In this document: positions 32,219 to 40,400 of the stretch, in pieces | How positions within the stretch are numbered: position 1 is the first letter of the stretch | How the letters are laid out: the number at the start of each line of letters is the position of its first letter | Assembly (NCBI GenBank): GCA_965370045.1 | Contig: CBDUSI010000001.1 | Location: 1 to 64,000 of the forward strand | Source: CAZONU01 sp965370045 | Lineage (GTDB): Bacteria; Planctomycetota; SZUA-567; JAKLDR01 | Direction: 5' to 3' | DNA length: 64,000 nucleotides | Translations under genes and position numbers: made by a program | The notes under the pieces: generated by a model | Database searches by the model: none | Seen by the model: the letters and a program-made list of their open reading frames with translations, nothing else | What the model was told of the DNA's origin: nothing

Positions 32219-33307
32219 ATGAGCACTCCCGTGGATTCTGCCATGCCGCCTGCCGGAAAGCGCCGCTGGTGGTGGCTGCGGATGGTCGCGATCTGCGCCG
32301 CGCTGGTCGCCGGGTTGCTGGCCATCGCCTTCACCGCCCCGGTCGCCTATCAACGTTATCGCGCCTGGCGCTACCCGCCGGAGTACGTCCAGAAGATATA
32401 TGACGTGCGGGACTTGACCTTTCGGATTACATCTTTCTGCGGACTTGCCGTGGGCCCGGCTTCCAAGGGATTGGTGCGCCCGGACCCGGACGGGGGCCTG
32501 CTCTCCGGCGGCGAGATTGCGGGCCGGATCAGAAAGCTCATCGGCGAAGATAAGTGGACGGGAGACGCCTCGATCGAAGAGAGAAACGGCCAACTGATAG
32601 TGGTGCATGTCCCCGAGGTCCACGAGAAGATATCCGTCTTCCTGAAGGAGCTGCGCACCGGCGGCGATTGGGGAGTGATTCTCAGGACCCGCTTCATGGT
32701 CGGCGCGGACTTCGCCGCGATATTGAAGCGTCTGGGCGCAGCTCCCGGCGCATCGCTCTCCGACGCGGACGCGGAGAAGCTCGTCGCCATCGCCGAGCGC
32801 CGCGGAGCGGAAACCCGCAACGCCATGTCCGTGACCGACCTCGTTGGCTGGGAGAAGCGCATCGACGACCCCGAAACGGAGATACCGTGCTCCACCGGCT
32901 GGCAGGTCTATATCGAGAGACTCGCAAGCCGCGAGTACCTGTACGGATTCGATGAATCCGGGAAGGCCGTGAAGAGCATAGTGTGGACCGGGATGGCCCT
33001 CAACGTCCGCCCGAAGGTGTCAGAGTGCCGGACGCGGGTCATGCTTCGCCTGGACGCGGGTTATTGCGGCGTACTGGCCATGCAAGAGCAATCCACGCCG
33101 CGCGGCGAGGTGGAGGTCCCGGTTCTCGACGAGCGCCGGCTGAAGAAGACCGTGACGCTTCCCGACGGCGAATGGACCGCGTTGGTGCTGGAACCCGGCA
33201 CAAAGGACTCGCGTGCCGAGGGGCCGATCCTGGTGCTGGTCGGCGTGCAGATCGTGCGACCCTCCTTGGACGAAAGGTTCTTCCGGGAAGTGGAAACCAA
33301 GCTCTAG
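32219..33307 (+). CDS. Membrane-anchored secretin-N-like protein
   Basis: The 362-residue protein has a basic, tryptophan-rich N-terminus and one transmembrane helix (about 25-45). After it comes YDVRDLTFRI, then a domain with helix GGEIAGRIRKLIG, ERNGQLIVVHVPEVHEKIS and FLKELR; this is the beta-alpha-beta-beta-alpha pattern of secretin N (type II/III) domains, as found in many planctomycetal proteins. No secretin barrel follows; the C-terminal half is beta-rich. It starts 36 bp after der. It may be a remnant or adaptor of a secretion channel. Confidence 0.8.
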   Translation: MSTPVDSAMPPAGKRRWWWLRMVAICAALVAGLLAIAFTAPVAYQRYRAWRYPPEYVQKIYDVRDLTFRITSFCGLAVGPASKGLVRPDPDGGLLSGGEIAGRIRKLIGEDKWTGDASIEERNGQLIVVHVPEVHEKISVFLKELRTGGDWGVILRTRFMVGADFAAILKRLGAAPGASLSDADAEKLVAIAERRGAETRNAMSVTDLVGWEKRIDDPETEIPCSTGWQVYIERLASREYLYGFDESGKAVKSIVWTGMALNVRPKVSECRTRVMLRLDAGYCGVLAMQEQSTPRGEVEVPVLDERRLKKTVTLPDGEWTALVLEPGTKDSRAEGPILVLVGVQIVRPSLDERFFREVETKL

Positions 33308-33323
33308 GACCGGCCCCCCCGCC

Positions 33324-33352
33324 TTGCACCCGTCAGCCCTCCTTGCTACACT
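33324..33352 (+). promoter_or_regulatory. Sigma-70 promoter
   Basis: TTGCAC at 33324-33329, a 17-nt spacer, TACACT at 33347-33352, then GGGAGG before the GTG at 33374. Confidence 0.5.
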
Positions 33353-33373
33353 CCGCGCGGGAGGAAACGCGCC

Positions 33374-34549
33374 GTGGACCTGGTCTTCGCCAAGCTCGCC
33401 GCCAAGTACAAAGGGGCATTGCTCGACGACGTGCTGCCCTTCTGGCTGCGGCATTCTTTGGACGAGAAACACGGCGGATACCTGACCTGTCTGGACCGCG
33501 CGGGCCAAGTCTACGACACCGACAAGTTCACCTGGCTGCAGGCCCGCGAGGCCTGGCAGTTCGCCGCGCTCTACAACCGGCTCGAAGAGCGCGAAGAGTG
33601 GCTGCGCGCCGCGAAGCTGGGCATCGACTTCCTCAAGCGGCACGGCCGCGACGCCGACGGCAACTGGTACTTCTCGCTGCGTCGCGACGGCCGGCCCACT
33701 GTCGAGGCCTATAACATCTTTTCGGACGGTTTCGCGGCGGGGGCCTTCAGCCAGTACGCCATTGCCGCCGGTGACGAAGAGAGCGCCGAGATCGCCCTGG
33801 CCACCTACCGCAACATCTGGCGCCGCAAGGAGGATCCCAAGGGACGCTTCTCCAAGGCGGCGCGCGGCGCGCGCGCGTTCGTCCCCCTGGCCATGGCCAT
33901 GATCCTGGTCAACCTCACGCTGGAAATGGAAACGCACCTCCCCGAGTCCGAGCGCGAGGCGGCCCTGGACGGGTGCCTCCGCGAGATACTGGAGGTCTCT
34001 CGCGACAAGGCGCGCGGGATCGTCTACGAGAACTCCGCGCCGGACGGCTCGCACCCCGACTGCCTCGACGGGCGGCTCTACTCGCCGGGCCACGGCATCG
34101 AGGCCATGTGGTTCGTCCTGGACGTCGCCCGCCGGAGGGGCGACGCGGCGTTGGCCGCCGACGCGGTCGAAACCGCCCTGGCCACGCTGGAGCGCGGGTG
34201 GGACCCGGAGCATGGCGGCATCTTCTATTTCCTGGACGCCGAGGGCCGCCCGCCCGACAGGCTGGACTGGGACCAGAAGCTCTGGTGGGTGCACCTCGAA
34301 GCGCTGGTGGCGCTGGCCATGGGCTACGCTATCACTGGCGACGCGCGCTGCCTGGACTGGTTCCGGCGCGTTGACGAGTGGGCCTGGGCGCGCTTTCCCG
34401 ATCCGGAGTTCGGCGAGTGGTGGGGTTATCTTAATCGCCGCGGGGAGCTGCTGCTGCCCTGCAAGGGCGGCAAGTGGAAAGGCTGTTTTCATGTGCCCAG
34501 AGGGTTATGGATGGTCTGGAAGGAACTCGAGACGCTGAGCGCGCGCTGA
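33374..34549 (+). CDS. N-acylglucosamine 2-epimerase (AGE) family protein
   Basis: The 391-residue protein is all helical with the (alpha/alpha)6-barrel landmarks of the AGE/cellobiose 2-epimerase family: HGGYLTCLDRAGQVYDTDKF, LQAREAWQFAALYN, YNIFSDGFAAGAF, SPGHGIEAMWF, and near the C-terminus WWVHLEALVAL and GWKG-like CHVPR residues. These enzymes interconvert GlcNAc/ManNAc or related sugars. Length is normal for the family. The GTG start is supported by GGGAGGAAA. It is convergent with dnaE (2 bp apart). The substrate is not predictable. Confidence 0.88.
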   Translation: MDLVFAKLAAKYKGALLDDVLPFWLRHSLDEKHGGYLTCLDRAGQVYDTDKFTWLQAREAWQFAALYNRLEEREEWLRAAKLGIDFLKRHGRDADGNWYFSLRRDGRPTVEAYNIFSDGFAAGAFSQYAIAAGDEESAEIALATYRNIWRRKEDPKGRFSKAARGARAFVPLAMAMILVNLTLEMETHLPESEREAALDGCLREILEVSRDKARGIVYENSAPDGSHPDCLDGRLYSPGHGIEAMWFVLDVARRRGDAALAADAVETALATLERGWDPEHGGIFYFLDAEGRPPDRLDWDQKLWWVHLEALVALAMGYAITGDARCLDWFRRVDEWAWARFPDPEFGEWWGYLNRRGELLLPCKGGKWKGCFHVPRGLWMVWKELETLSAR

Positions 34550-34550
34550 C

Positions 34551-37500
34551 CTACCGCCGGCTGTCCGGCAGGAACTCCACCCGCTTCTCGCCGACCAGCT
34601 CGCAGAGGTCCTCGTGCAAGCGGTCCGAGGGGTTGACCCCGCCGCTGCCGGCCTGCAAGGTGACTACTTCGCCCTCGCCGGTCTCCACCTGGAAGTAGAT
34701 CGGCTTGGACCCCTTGTGCGCGGCGAGCACGCCCTTGAGCTCCTCGAGCAGCTCATCGTCGAGCTCCCCCGAGCCGAAGCGCAGCACCGCCGAGCCGGCC
34801 AGCTGCCAGCGGGCCTCCTCCAGGGGGATTACCTCCTCGACGATTATCGAGAGCCGCTCCATCTTGCGGTCGGCCCGGCCGCGCAGGAAGATCAGCTTGT
34901 CCGCGCGGAGCTGGTCGGAGTACTCCTCGTAGGTCCGCGGGAAGGCTACCGCTTCGACGCTGCCTTCCAAATCCTCCAGCACCAGGCGGGCCATGCGCCG
35001 GCCGGCCTTCTTGGTGACGGTTATCTTCACCTGCGCGAGCAGCCCGCCGAGCAGCACGTCCGCGCCGTCGGGCAGCCCGGCCAGTTTCCCCGTCGAAGTG
35101 GAAGAGAACTTGCCGATCAGCTCGGTGTGGCGGGCCAGCGGGTGGCCGGATAGATAAAAGCCCAGCACGGCCTTCTCGAACTCCAAGAGGCGGTTCTCCG
35201 GCCACTCGGGCATCTCGGGGGGGCCGGGCCGGTCCTCATCGCTCTCGCCGACGAAGCCGGCGGAGTCCAGCAGGGTCATCTGCCCCTGGGCGCGGTCGCG
35301 GGCCAGGCGGCTGCCCGAGGCCAGCGCGGCGTCCAGCACCGCGGCGCTCTGGGCGCGATTGGCCCCCGTCGAGTCGAAGGCCCCGGCCTTGATCAGCGCA
35401 TCTATGACCGAGCGGTTGCAGGACCGGGTGTCCACGAACTCGCAGAAGTCGAAGACGTCGCGGAAGGCGCCGTGCGTATCGCGGGCGGCGACGATGGCCT
35501 CCACCGCCTTGCTGCCCACGCCCTTGACCGCGCTGAGGCCGAAGCGGATCTTTCCTCCCGCCACGGTGAAGACCGCCCCGCTGGCGTTGACGTCGGGGGG
35601 CAGCACCTCGATGTCCAGCCGGCCGCACTCGCTGATGTACTCGACGACCTTGTCGGTGTTGCCGGAGTCCAGGGTCAGCACCGCGGCCATGAACTCGACG
35701 TGGTGGACCGCCTTGAGCCAGGCGGTCTGGTAGGCCAAGAGCGCGTAGCAGGCCGAGTGGCTCTTGTTGAAGCCGTAGCCGGCGAAGTACTCGATCTCCT
35801 GGAAGACCTGCTCGGCGATGGCGCCCTTGATCTTGTTATTCTTGGCGCCCTCCACGAACTGGTCGCGGTACTGGGCCATGACCTCGGGGATCTTCTTGCC
35901 CATGGCCCGGCGCAGGTTGTCGCCCTCGGAGAGCGAGAAGCCGGCCATCTTGGCGGCCAGGGCCTGGACCTGCTCCTGGTAGAGGATGACCCCGTGGGTC
36001 TCCCTCAGGATGGGCTCCATGATCGGGTGGCGGTAGGAGGGCTTCTGGCGGCCGTGCTTGCAGTCCACGTACTGCTCGACCATGCCGCTGCCCAGCGGCC
36101 CCGGGCGGAAGAGGGCCACCAGGGCGATGAGGTCCTCGAAGCAGTCCGGCCGCAGGCGGACCACCAGCTCGGTCATGCCCGAGCTTTCCATCTGGAAGAT
36201 GCCCTTGGTCTCCCCGCGGGCCAGCATCTGGTAGGCGCGCTTCTCGTCCAGGGGGAACTTCGCGGGGTCGAGCTCTTTCCCGGTGGTCTCCTTGACCAGC
36301 TTGCAGGCCTTGTCTATTACGGTCAGGGTCTGCAGGCCCAGGAAGTCCATCTTGAGCAGGCCCAGCTCCCCGCACATCTTCATGTCGTACTGGGTGCTGA
36401 CCGTCTCCTCGCCCGGCGGCCGGTAGAGGGGCACCAGCTCGGCCAGCGGCCGGTCGCTGATGACCACCCCGGCGGCGTGGGTGCTGCAGTTGCGGGCCAG
36501 GCCCTCCAGCCCCTTGGCGATGTCCATCAGCCGGCCGACCGTTTCGTCCGCCCCGTACAGGTCTCGGAGCTCCTTCTCGCGCTCCAGGGCCTTGGCAATG
36601 GTCATCTTCGGCTCGGGCGGCACCAGCTTGGCGATGCGGTCCACCTCGGGGATGGGCACCTCCAGCACGCGCCCGGCGTCGCGGATCGCGGCCCGCGCGG
36701 CCATGGTCCCGAACGTGATGATCTGGGCCACCGACTCGCGGCCGTACTTCTTGGTGACGTAGTCGATGACCTCGCCCCTGCGCTCCTGGCAGATGTCGAT
36801 GTCGAAGTCCGGGGGCTCGTTGCGGCCCTCGTTGAGGAAGCGCTCGAAGATCAGTCCGTACTTGAGGGGGTCGAGGTCGGTGATCCACAAGGCATAGGCG
36901 ACGATCGAACCCGCGCTCGAGCCGCGCCCCGGCCCCACGGGTATGCCCACCGAGCGGGCGTGGCGGATGAAGTCCCAGACGATCAGGTAGTAGCTGGCGA
37001 AGCTCAGGCGGGAGAGCACCTTGATCTCGCGCTCGAAGCGCTCGGCGGCCACCTTGGGGACCGGATCGCCGTAGCGCCGCTTCATGCCCTCCCAGCCGAG
37101 CTTGCGCAGGTAGCCCTCGGGGCTCTCGCCGCCGGGGGGGTGGAAGACGGGCATGTGCTGGGTGTTGAAGTCCAGGGCCAGGTTGCAGCGGTCGGCGATC
37201 TCCACGGTGCGGGTCACGGCCCCCGGGAAGTCGGCGAATTCGGCTTTCATCTCTTCCGGGCTCTTGAAGTAGAACTGGTCGGTCGGGAAGCGCATGCGCG
37301 AGACGTCGCTGAGCTTCTTGCCGGTCTGAACGCAGAGCAGCACGTCGTGGACCTCGGCGTCCTCGCGGCGCAGGTAGTGCAGGTCCGCGGTGGCCACCAG
37401 GGGAATGCCGCTCTCGGCGGAGAGCTCGGCGAGCATCCCGTTGACACGATCCTGCTCGGGGATGCCGTTCTTCTGGACCTCGAGGAAGAAGCCGTCCTTC

Positions 37501-38003
37501 CCGAAGAGGTCGCGGTAGAACCCGGCCGCCTCGCGGGCGCGGTCGGGCTTGCCGGAAAGGAACAGCGTCGGCACCTCGCCGGAGAGGCAGCCGCTCATGG
37601 CGATGAGCCCCTCGGCGTGCTCGGCCAGGACCTGCTTGTCGATCCGCGGGCGGTAGTAGAACCCGTCGAGGTAGGCGGTGCTGGCCAGCTTGATGAGGTT
37701 GTGGTAGCCCGTCGACCCGGTGGCCAGCAGGGTCAGGTGGTAACCGGCCTCGCTCATCCCCGCGGCGTTGCGGTCCAGGCGGCTGTGGTGAGCGACGTAG
37801 CTCTCCATGCCGATGATGGGCTTGATGCCCACCTTCTCGCAGGCCTTGTAGAACTCCACCGCCCCGAACATGTTGCCGTGGTCGGTGAGGGCCAGGGCGG
37901 GCATCTTGAAGCGGTGGGCGCGCTCGGCGAGGTCCGCGATGCGGCAGGCCCCGTCGAGCAGGCTGTAGTGACTGTGGACGTGGAGGTGTACAAAATCGGC
38001 CAC
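34551..38003 (-). CDS. dnaE: DNA polymerase III alpha subunit DnaE
   Basis: The 1150-residue protein is full length for DnaE. It starts with the PHP domain (LHVHSHYSLLDGA, ALTDHGNMFG), has the C-family polymerase core with GPGRGSSAGSIVAY and the catalytic PDFDIDICQERR, then the fingers (RPDCFEDLIALVALFRPGPL, YQEQVQ), the beta-clamp-binding region and a C-terminal OB-fold (about 1000-1080). It is the replicative polymerase. It stands alone, divergent from the rhomboid gene. Confidence 0.98.
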   Translation of the reverse strand: MADFVHLHVHSHYSLLDGACRIADLAERAHRFKMPALALTDHGNMFGAVEFYKACEKVGIKPIIGMESYVAHHSRLDRNAAGMSEAGYHLTLLATGSTGYHNLIKLASTAYLDGFYYRPRIDKQVLAEHAEGLIAMSGCLSGEVPTLFLSGKPDRAREAAGFYRDLFGKDGFFLEVQKNGIPEQDRVNGMLAELSAESGIPLVATADLHYLRREDAEVHDVLLCVQTGKKLSDVSRMRFPTDQFYFKSPEEMKAEFADFPGAVTRTVEIADRCNLALDFNTQHMPVFHPPGGESPEGYLRKLGWEGMKRRYGDPVPKVAAERFEREIKVLSRLSFASYYLIVWDFIRHARSVGIPVGPGRGSSAGSIVAYALWITDLDPLKYGLIFERFLNEGRNEPPDFDIDICQERRGEVIDYVTKKYGRESVAQIITFGTMAARAAIRDAGRVLEVPIPEVDRIAKLVPPEPKMTIAKALEREKELRDLYGADETVGRLMDIAKGLEGLARNCSTHAAGVVISDRPLAELVPLYRPPGEETVSTQYDMKMCGELGLLKMDFLGLQTLTVIDKACKLVKETTGKELDPAKFPLDEKRAYQMLARGETKGIFQMESSGMTELVVRLRPDCFEDLIALVALFRPGPLGSGMVEQYVDCKHGRQKPSYRHPIMEPILRETHGVILYQEQVQALAAKMAGFSLSEGDNLRRAMGKKIPEVMAQYRDQFVEGAKNNKIKGAIAEQVFQEIEYFAGYGFNKSHSACYALLAYQTAWLKAVHHVEFMAAVLTLDSGNTDKVVEYISECGRLDIEVLPPDVNASGAVFTVAGGKIRFGLSAVKGVGSKAVEAIVAARDTHGAFRDVFDFCEFVDTRSCNRSVIDALIKAGAFDSTGANRAQSAAVLDAALASGSRLARDRAQGQMTLLDSAGFVGESDEDRPGPPEMPEWPENRLLEFEKAVLGFYLSGHPLARHTELIGKFSSTSTGKLAGLPDGADVLLGGLLAQVKITVTKKAGRRMARLVLEDLEGSVEAVAFPRTYEEYSDQLRADKLIFLRGRADRKMERLSIIVEEVIPLEEARWQLAGSAVLRFGSGELDDELLEELKGVLAAHKGSKPIYFQVETGEGEVVTLQAGSGGVNPSDRLHEDLCELVGEKRVEFLPDSRR

Positions 38004-38159
38004 GGAGCGTCCCTCGGGCTTCCGGCTGCCGCCGAACCTGAGGGATCTTAGCGCGCAGGCGGCCCCCGGTCAACAGACGCGCACCGTTCCAGAATACGCC
38101 CCGGTTTGTAATGGCGGGACCCGCCCGGGAAGGTTAAACTGGGGCCGGAGGAGAAACCC

Positions 38160-39284
38160 GTGCGCTGTCCGAAGTGTAACCGCTGGCTGACCCGGGCCAT
38201 GAGCCCGTTCGGGGTGATCTACCACTGCCCGGACTGCGGCGGCCGCATGATCGGGCTGGCCACCCTGCGCCGGGATCGGGTCTCCGATGAGTTTCGGAAC
38301 ACGCTCTGGCAGGCCTCCAAGTACGCGGCCTTCGGCGGGCGCGCGTGCCCGCACTGCAACCAGTTCATGCGCCAGGTGGACATGCCCGGGCAGTACGGCG
38401 ACCTGGAGTTGGACGTCTGCCGTCACTGCCTGTGCATCTGGTTCGACCCCTCCGAGTACCAGGCCATTCCCCACGGACCGGAAGCGCCGGCCGCCGCGCC
38501 CCCGGAACCGCCCCCGGACCTCGAGGCCCGGAAAGCCATGGTCATGCTCGATCTGGAGCGCGACCGCACCCGGCGCCAGCTCACCGCGGAGAAGAAGTCC
38601 GGCCCTCCGGACGAGGCCTGGAAGTGGCTGCCGGGCCTCCTGGGAATGCCGGTGGAGGTGGGCGCCCCGCCGATATCGACGCGACCCCTGACCACCTGGG
38701 GCCTGGGCGCCGTGCTGGTGATCGCCTTCCTGGCCAGTTGGTCGAGCCTGGAAAGCACGGTTCGGAACCTGGGATTCATACCCGATCAGTGGTCGCGCTC
38801 CGCCGGCTTGACCCTGCTGACCAGCTTCTTCGTACACGGGGGGCTCTTCCACCTGCTCGGCAACCTCTACTTCTTCCTGGTCTTCGGCGACAACGTGGAG
38901 GACCGCCTGGGCAAGTTCAAGTTCCTGCTGCTGGTCGTCGCCTCGCACCTGGCCGGCACGCTGCTGCACGCCGGGCTCGATCCCCGGGGCGATGTTCCGG
39001 TGGTGGGAGCCAGCGCCGGCATCTTCGGGGTAGTGGCCTTTTATGCGGTGGCCTTCCCGCGGGCGCGCCTGGGGCTGCTCTTCTTCTATTTCTGGTGGCT
39101 GCGTCTGCCGGCCATCGCCCTGCTCATCCTATACGGGGGCCTCCAGATGCTGGGAGCCTGGCTCCAGACCGAAGGAATGGGACAGGTCTCGAGCCTCGGA
39201 CACCTGGGAGGCATGGCCGTGGGTATCGTCTTCGCGCTGGTGTGGCGAGTCGGCCAAAACCGGGAAGCGAAAGATGGAACCTGA
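38160..39284 (+). CDS. Rhomboid intramembrane protease with N-terminal double zinc ribbon
   Basis: The 374-residue protein starts at GTG with GGAGGAG upstream. Residues 1-100 carry two TFIIB-type zinc ribbons: CxxC pairs at 3/6 and 23/26, and at 63/66 and 87/90. After a charged linker come six or more transmembrane helices with the rhomboid motifs HGGLFHLLGNLYFFLVFG, the catalytic Ser285 (GASAGIFG) and His348 (GHLGG). Rhomboids cut transmembrane substrates in the inner membrane; the zinc ribbons would face the cytoplasm and might bind substrates. The 3' end overlaps the convergent transporter gene by 199 bp. Confidence 0.93.
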   Translation: MRCPKCNRWLTRAMSPFGVIYHCPDCGGRMIGLATLRRDRVSDEFRNTLWQASKYAAFGGRACPHCNQFMRQVDMPGQYGDLELDVCRHCLCIWFDPSEYQAIPHGPEAPAAAPPEPPPDLEARKAMVMLDLERDRTRRQLTAEKKSGPPDEAWKWLPGLLGMPVEVGAPPISTRPLTTWGLGAVLVIAFLASWSSLESTVRNLGFIPDQWSRSAGLTLLTSFFVHGGLFHLLGNLYFFLVFGDNVEDRLGKFKFLLLVVASHLAGTLLHAGLDPRGDVPVVGASAGIFGVVAFYAVAFPRARLGLLFFYFWWLRLPAIALLILYGGLQMLGAWLQTEGMGQVSSLGHLGGMAVGIVFALVWRVGQNREAKDGT

Positions 39285-40279
39285 ATCCTTTGCGGACCTC
39301 CTGGCAGCCCGGGAGCGCGCTGCTCCGTTCCTGGAGCGCTGCCTTTAGCCTCGGGCTTCTCCCCGCCGAGATTGGACAGCACCACCACCGCCAAAGCCAG
39401 GCCCACGCCGGCGACCTGCCGGCGAGTGATCTTCTCGCGCCAGAGGGCGCGGCCCAGCGCGGTGTTGAGGATGATTATCAGGCACGCCGCGGTGGGGAAG
39501 AAGACCGTGGCCGGGAGCGCGCTGAGGGCCAGCAGCGCGAAGAACAGGCCGAAGGTGTTGACCGCCCCGACGCCCCCGCCGATCTTAAACTCTCTCACCG
39601 TTGGCTTGATCCGCTTCAAGGCCATGTACCCTATGGAGCACAGACATGAGACCCCGAAGAGCACCGCCTGGTAGAAGAGCCGCGTGTTCCGGGCGAGAAG
39701 TTCTCCGGCCTCGTCCAATTCTCCGCCCGGACCGGCCAGCAGCAGCTTGGTGTAGAACTCCTGCGCCTTGTGAATCGTGCCCATGGCCCCGGCCATCACG
39801 AAGCACAGCAGCAATATGCCGTCGCCCCTCAGTCCCAGGCGCTTCGCGCCGTCTTGCCCTGCCTCTTTCTTCCCGCGCGGGCGGAGCAGCACCACCGCGA
39901 CCGGCACCAGCCCGAGGGCGATCCACTGCGGGCGGGACATGTGCTCACCCCAGGCGAAGTGGGTGACCAGCACGGGCAGCACCACCCCGGAACTCACGAA
40001 GGCCCAGGTGATGCCCACGCCCGCCAAACGAAAACCGGCGACCATCACCAGGAGGTGCAGCAGGAAGAGCACCCCGTTAACCGCACCCAGGCCAGCGGCC
40101 AGCCCGGGCCCGGCGACCCTCCAGGCCCCGAAGGCCAGCAGCAGCCCCGCCGAGAGGACCGCGGTGAGGACGTAGTTGACCCCCGCCACGGAGACGGTCC
40201 GACAGGAGCGCTTCTGCCCCAGCCGCAGCAGCTGGCTGAAGCAGAGCACGCAGGCTACGTGAACGAAGAGGTAGGTCAC
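39086..40279 (-). CDS. DMT/EamA-type membrane transporter with an aberrant tail
   Basis: From a GTG at 40279 (GGGAT upstream), 397 residues. The first ~310 form about ten transmembrane helices in two EamA-like halves (VNYVLTAVLSAGLLLAFG, VNTFGLFFALLALS, ending ALAVVVLSNLGG), as in drug/metabolite transporters. The frame does not stop there but runs about 80 non-hydrophobic residues further, into the antisense strand of the rhomboid gene. This tail has no sense outside its overlap and probably reflects loss of the original stop codon. The substrate is unknown. Confidence 0.8.
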   Translation of the reverse strand: MTYLFVHVACVLCFSQLLRLGQKRSCRTVSVAGVNYVLTAVLSAGLLLAFGAWRVAGPGLAAGLGAVNGVLFLLHLLVMVAGFRLAGVGITWAFVSSGVVLPVLVTHFAWGEHMSRPQWIALGLVPVAVVLLRPRGKKEAGQDGAKRLGLRGDGILLLCFVMAGAMGTIHKAQEFYTKLLLAGPGGELDEAGELLARNTRLFYQAVLFGVSCLCSIGYMALKRIKPTVREFKIGGGVGAVNTFGLFFALLALSALPATVFFPTAACLIIILNTALGRALWREKITRRQVAGVGLALAVVVLSNLGGEKPEAKGSAPGTEQRAPGLPGGPQRIQVPSFASRFWPTRHTSAKTIPTAMPPRCPRLETCPIPSVWSQAPSIWRPPYRMSRAMAGRRSHQK

Positions 40280-40364
40280 GGCATCCCTTTCGACCGGTCC
40301 GCGAGTGTACGGGGTCGGAGAACTCTTGGCAAATGCTGAGCGGTGGCGAAAAACATCTCGCCCG

Positions 40365-40393
40365 TTGAACGCGGCCCGGCGCGCCGCTAAGAT
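40365..40393 (+). promoter_or_regulatory. Sigma-70 promoter, probably giving a leaderless mRNA
   Basis: TTGAAC at 40365-40370, a 17-nt spacer, TAAGAT at 40388-40393. The ATG of the next gene is at 40401, 7 nt after the -10, matching the geometry at 12376-12413. No ribosome binding site is present. Confidence 0.5.
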
Positions 40394-40400
40394 TGCCGCC

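Noticed and set aside
35472..38051. 859-codon open frame antisense to dnaE
   Set aside because: It mirrors dnaE codons; histidine/glycine/leucine-rich with no family pattern.
40305..40400. Longer N-terminus of the LplT-PlsC fusion
   Set aside because: The added residues contain no conserved sequence and the promoter lies within them.
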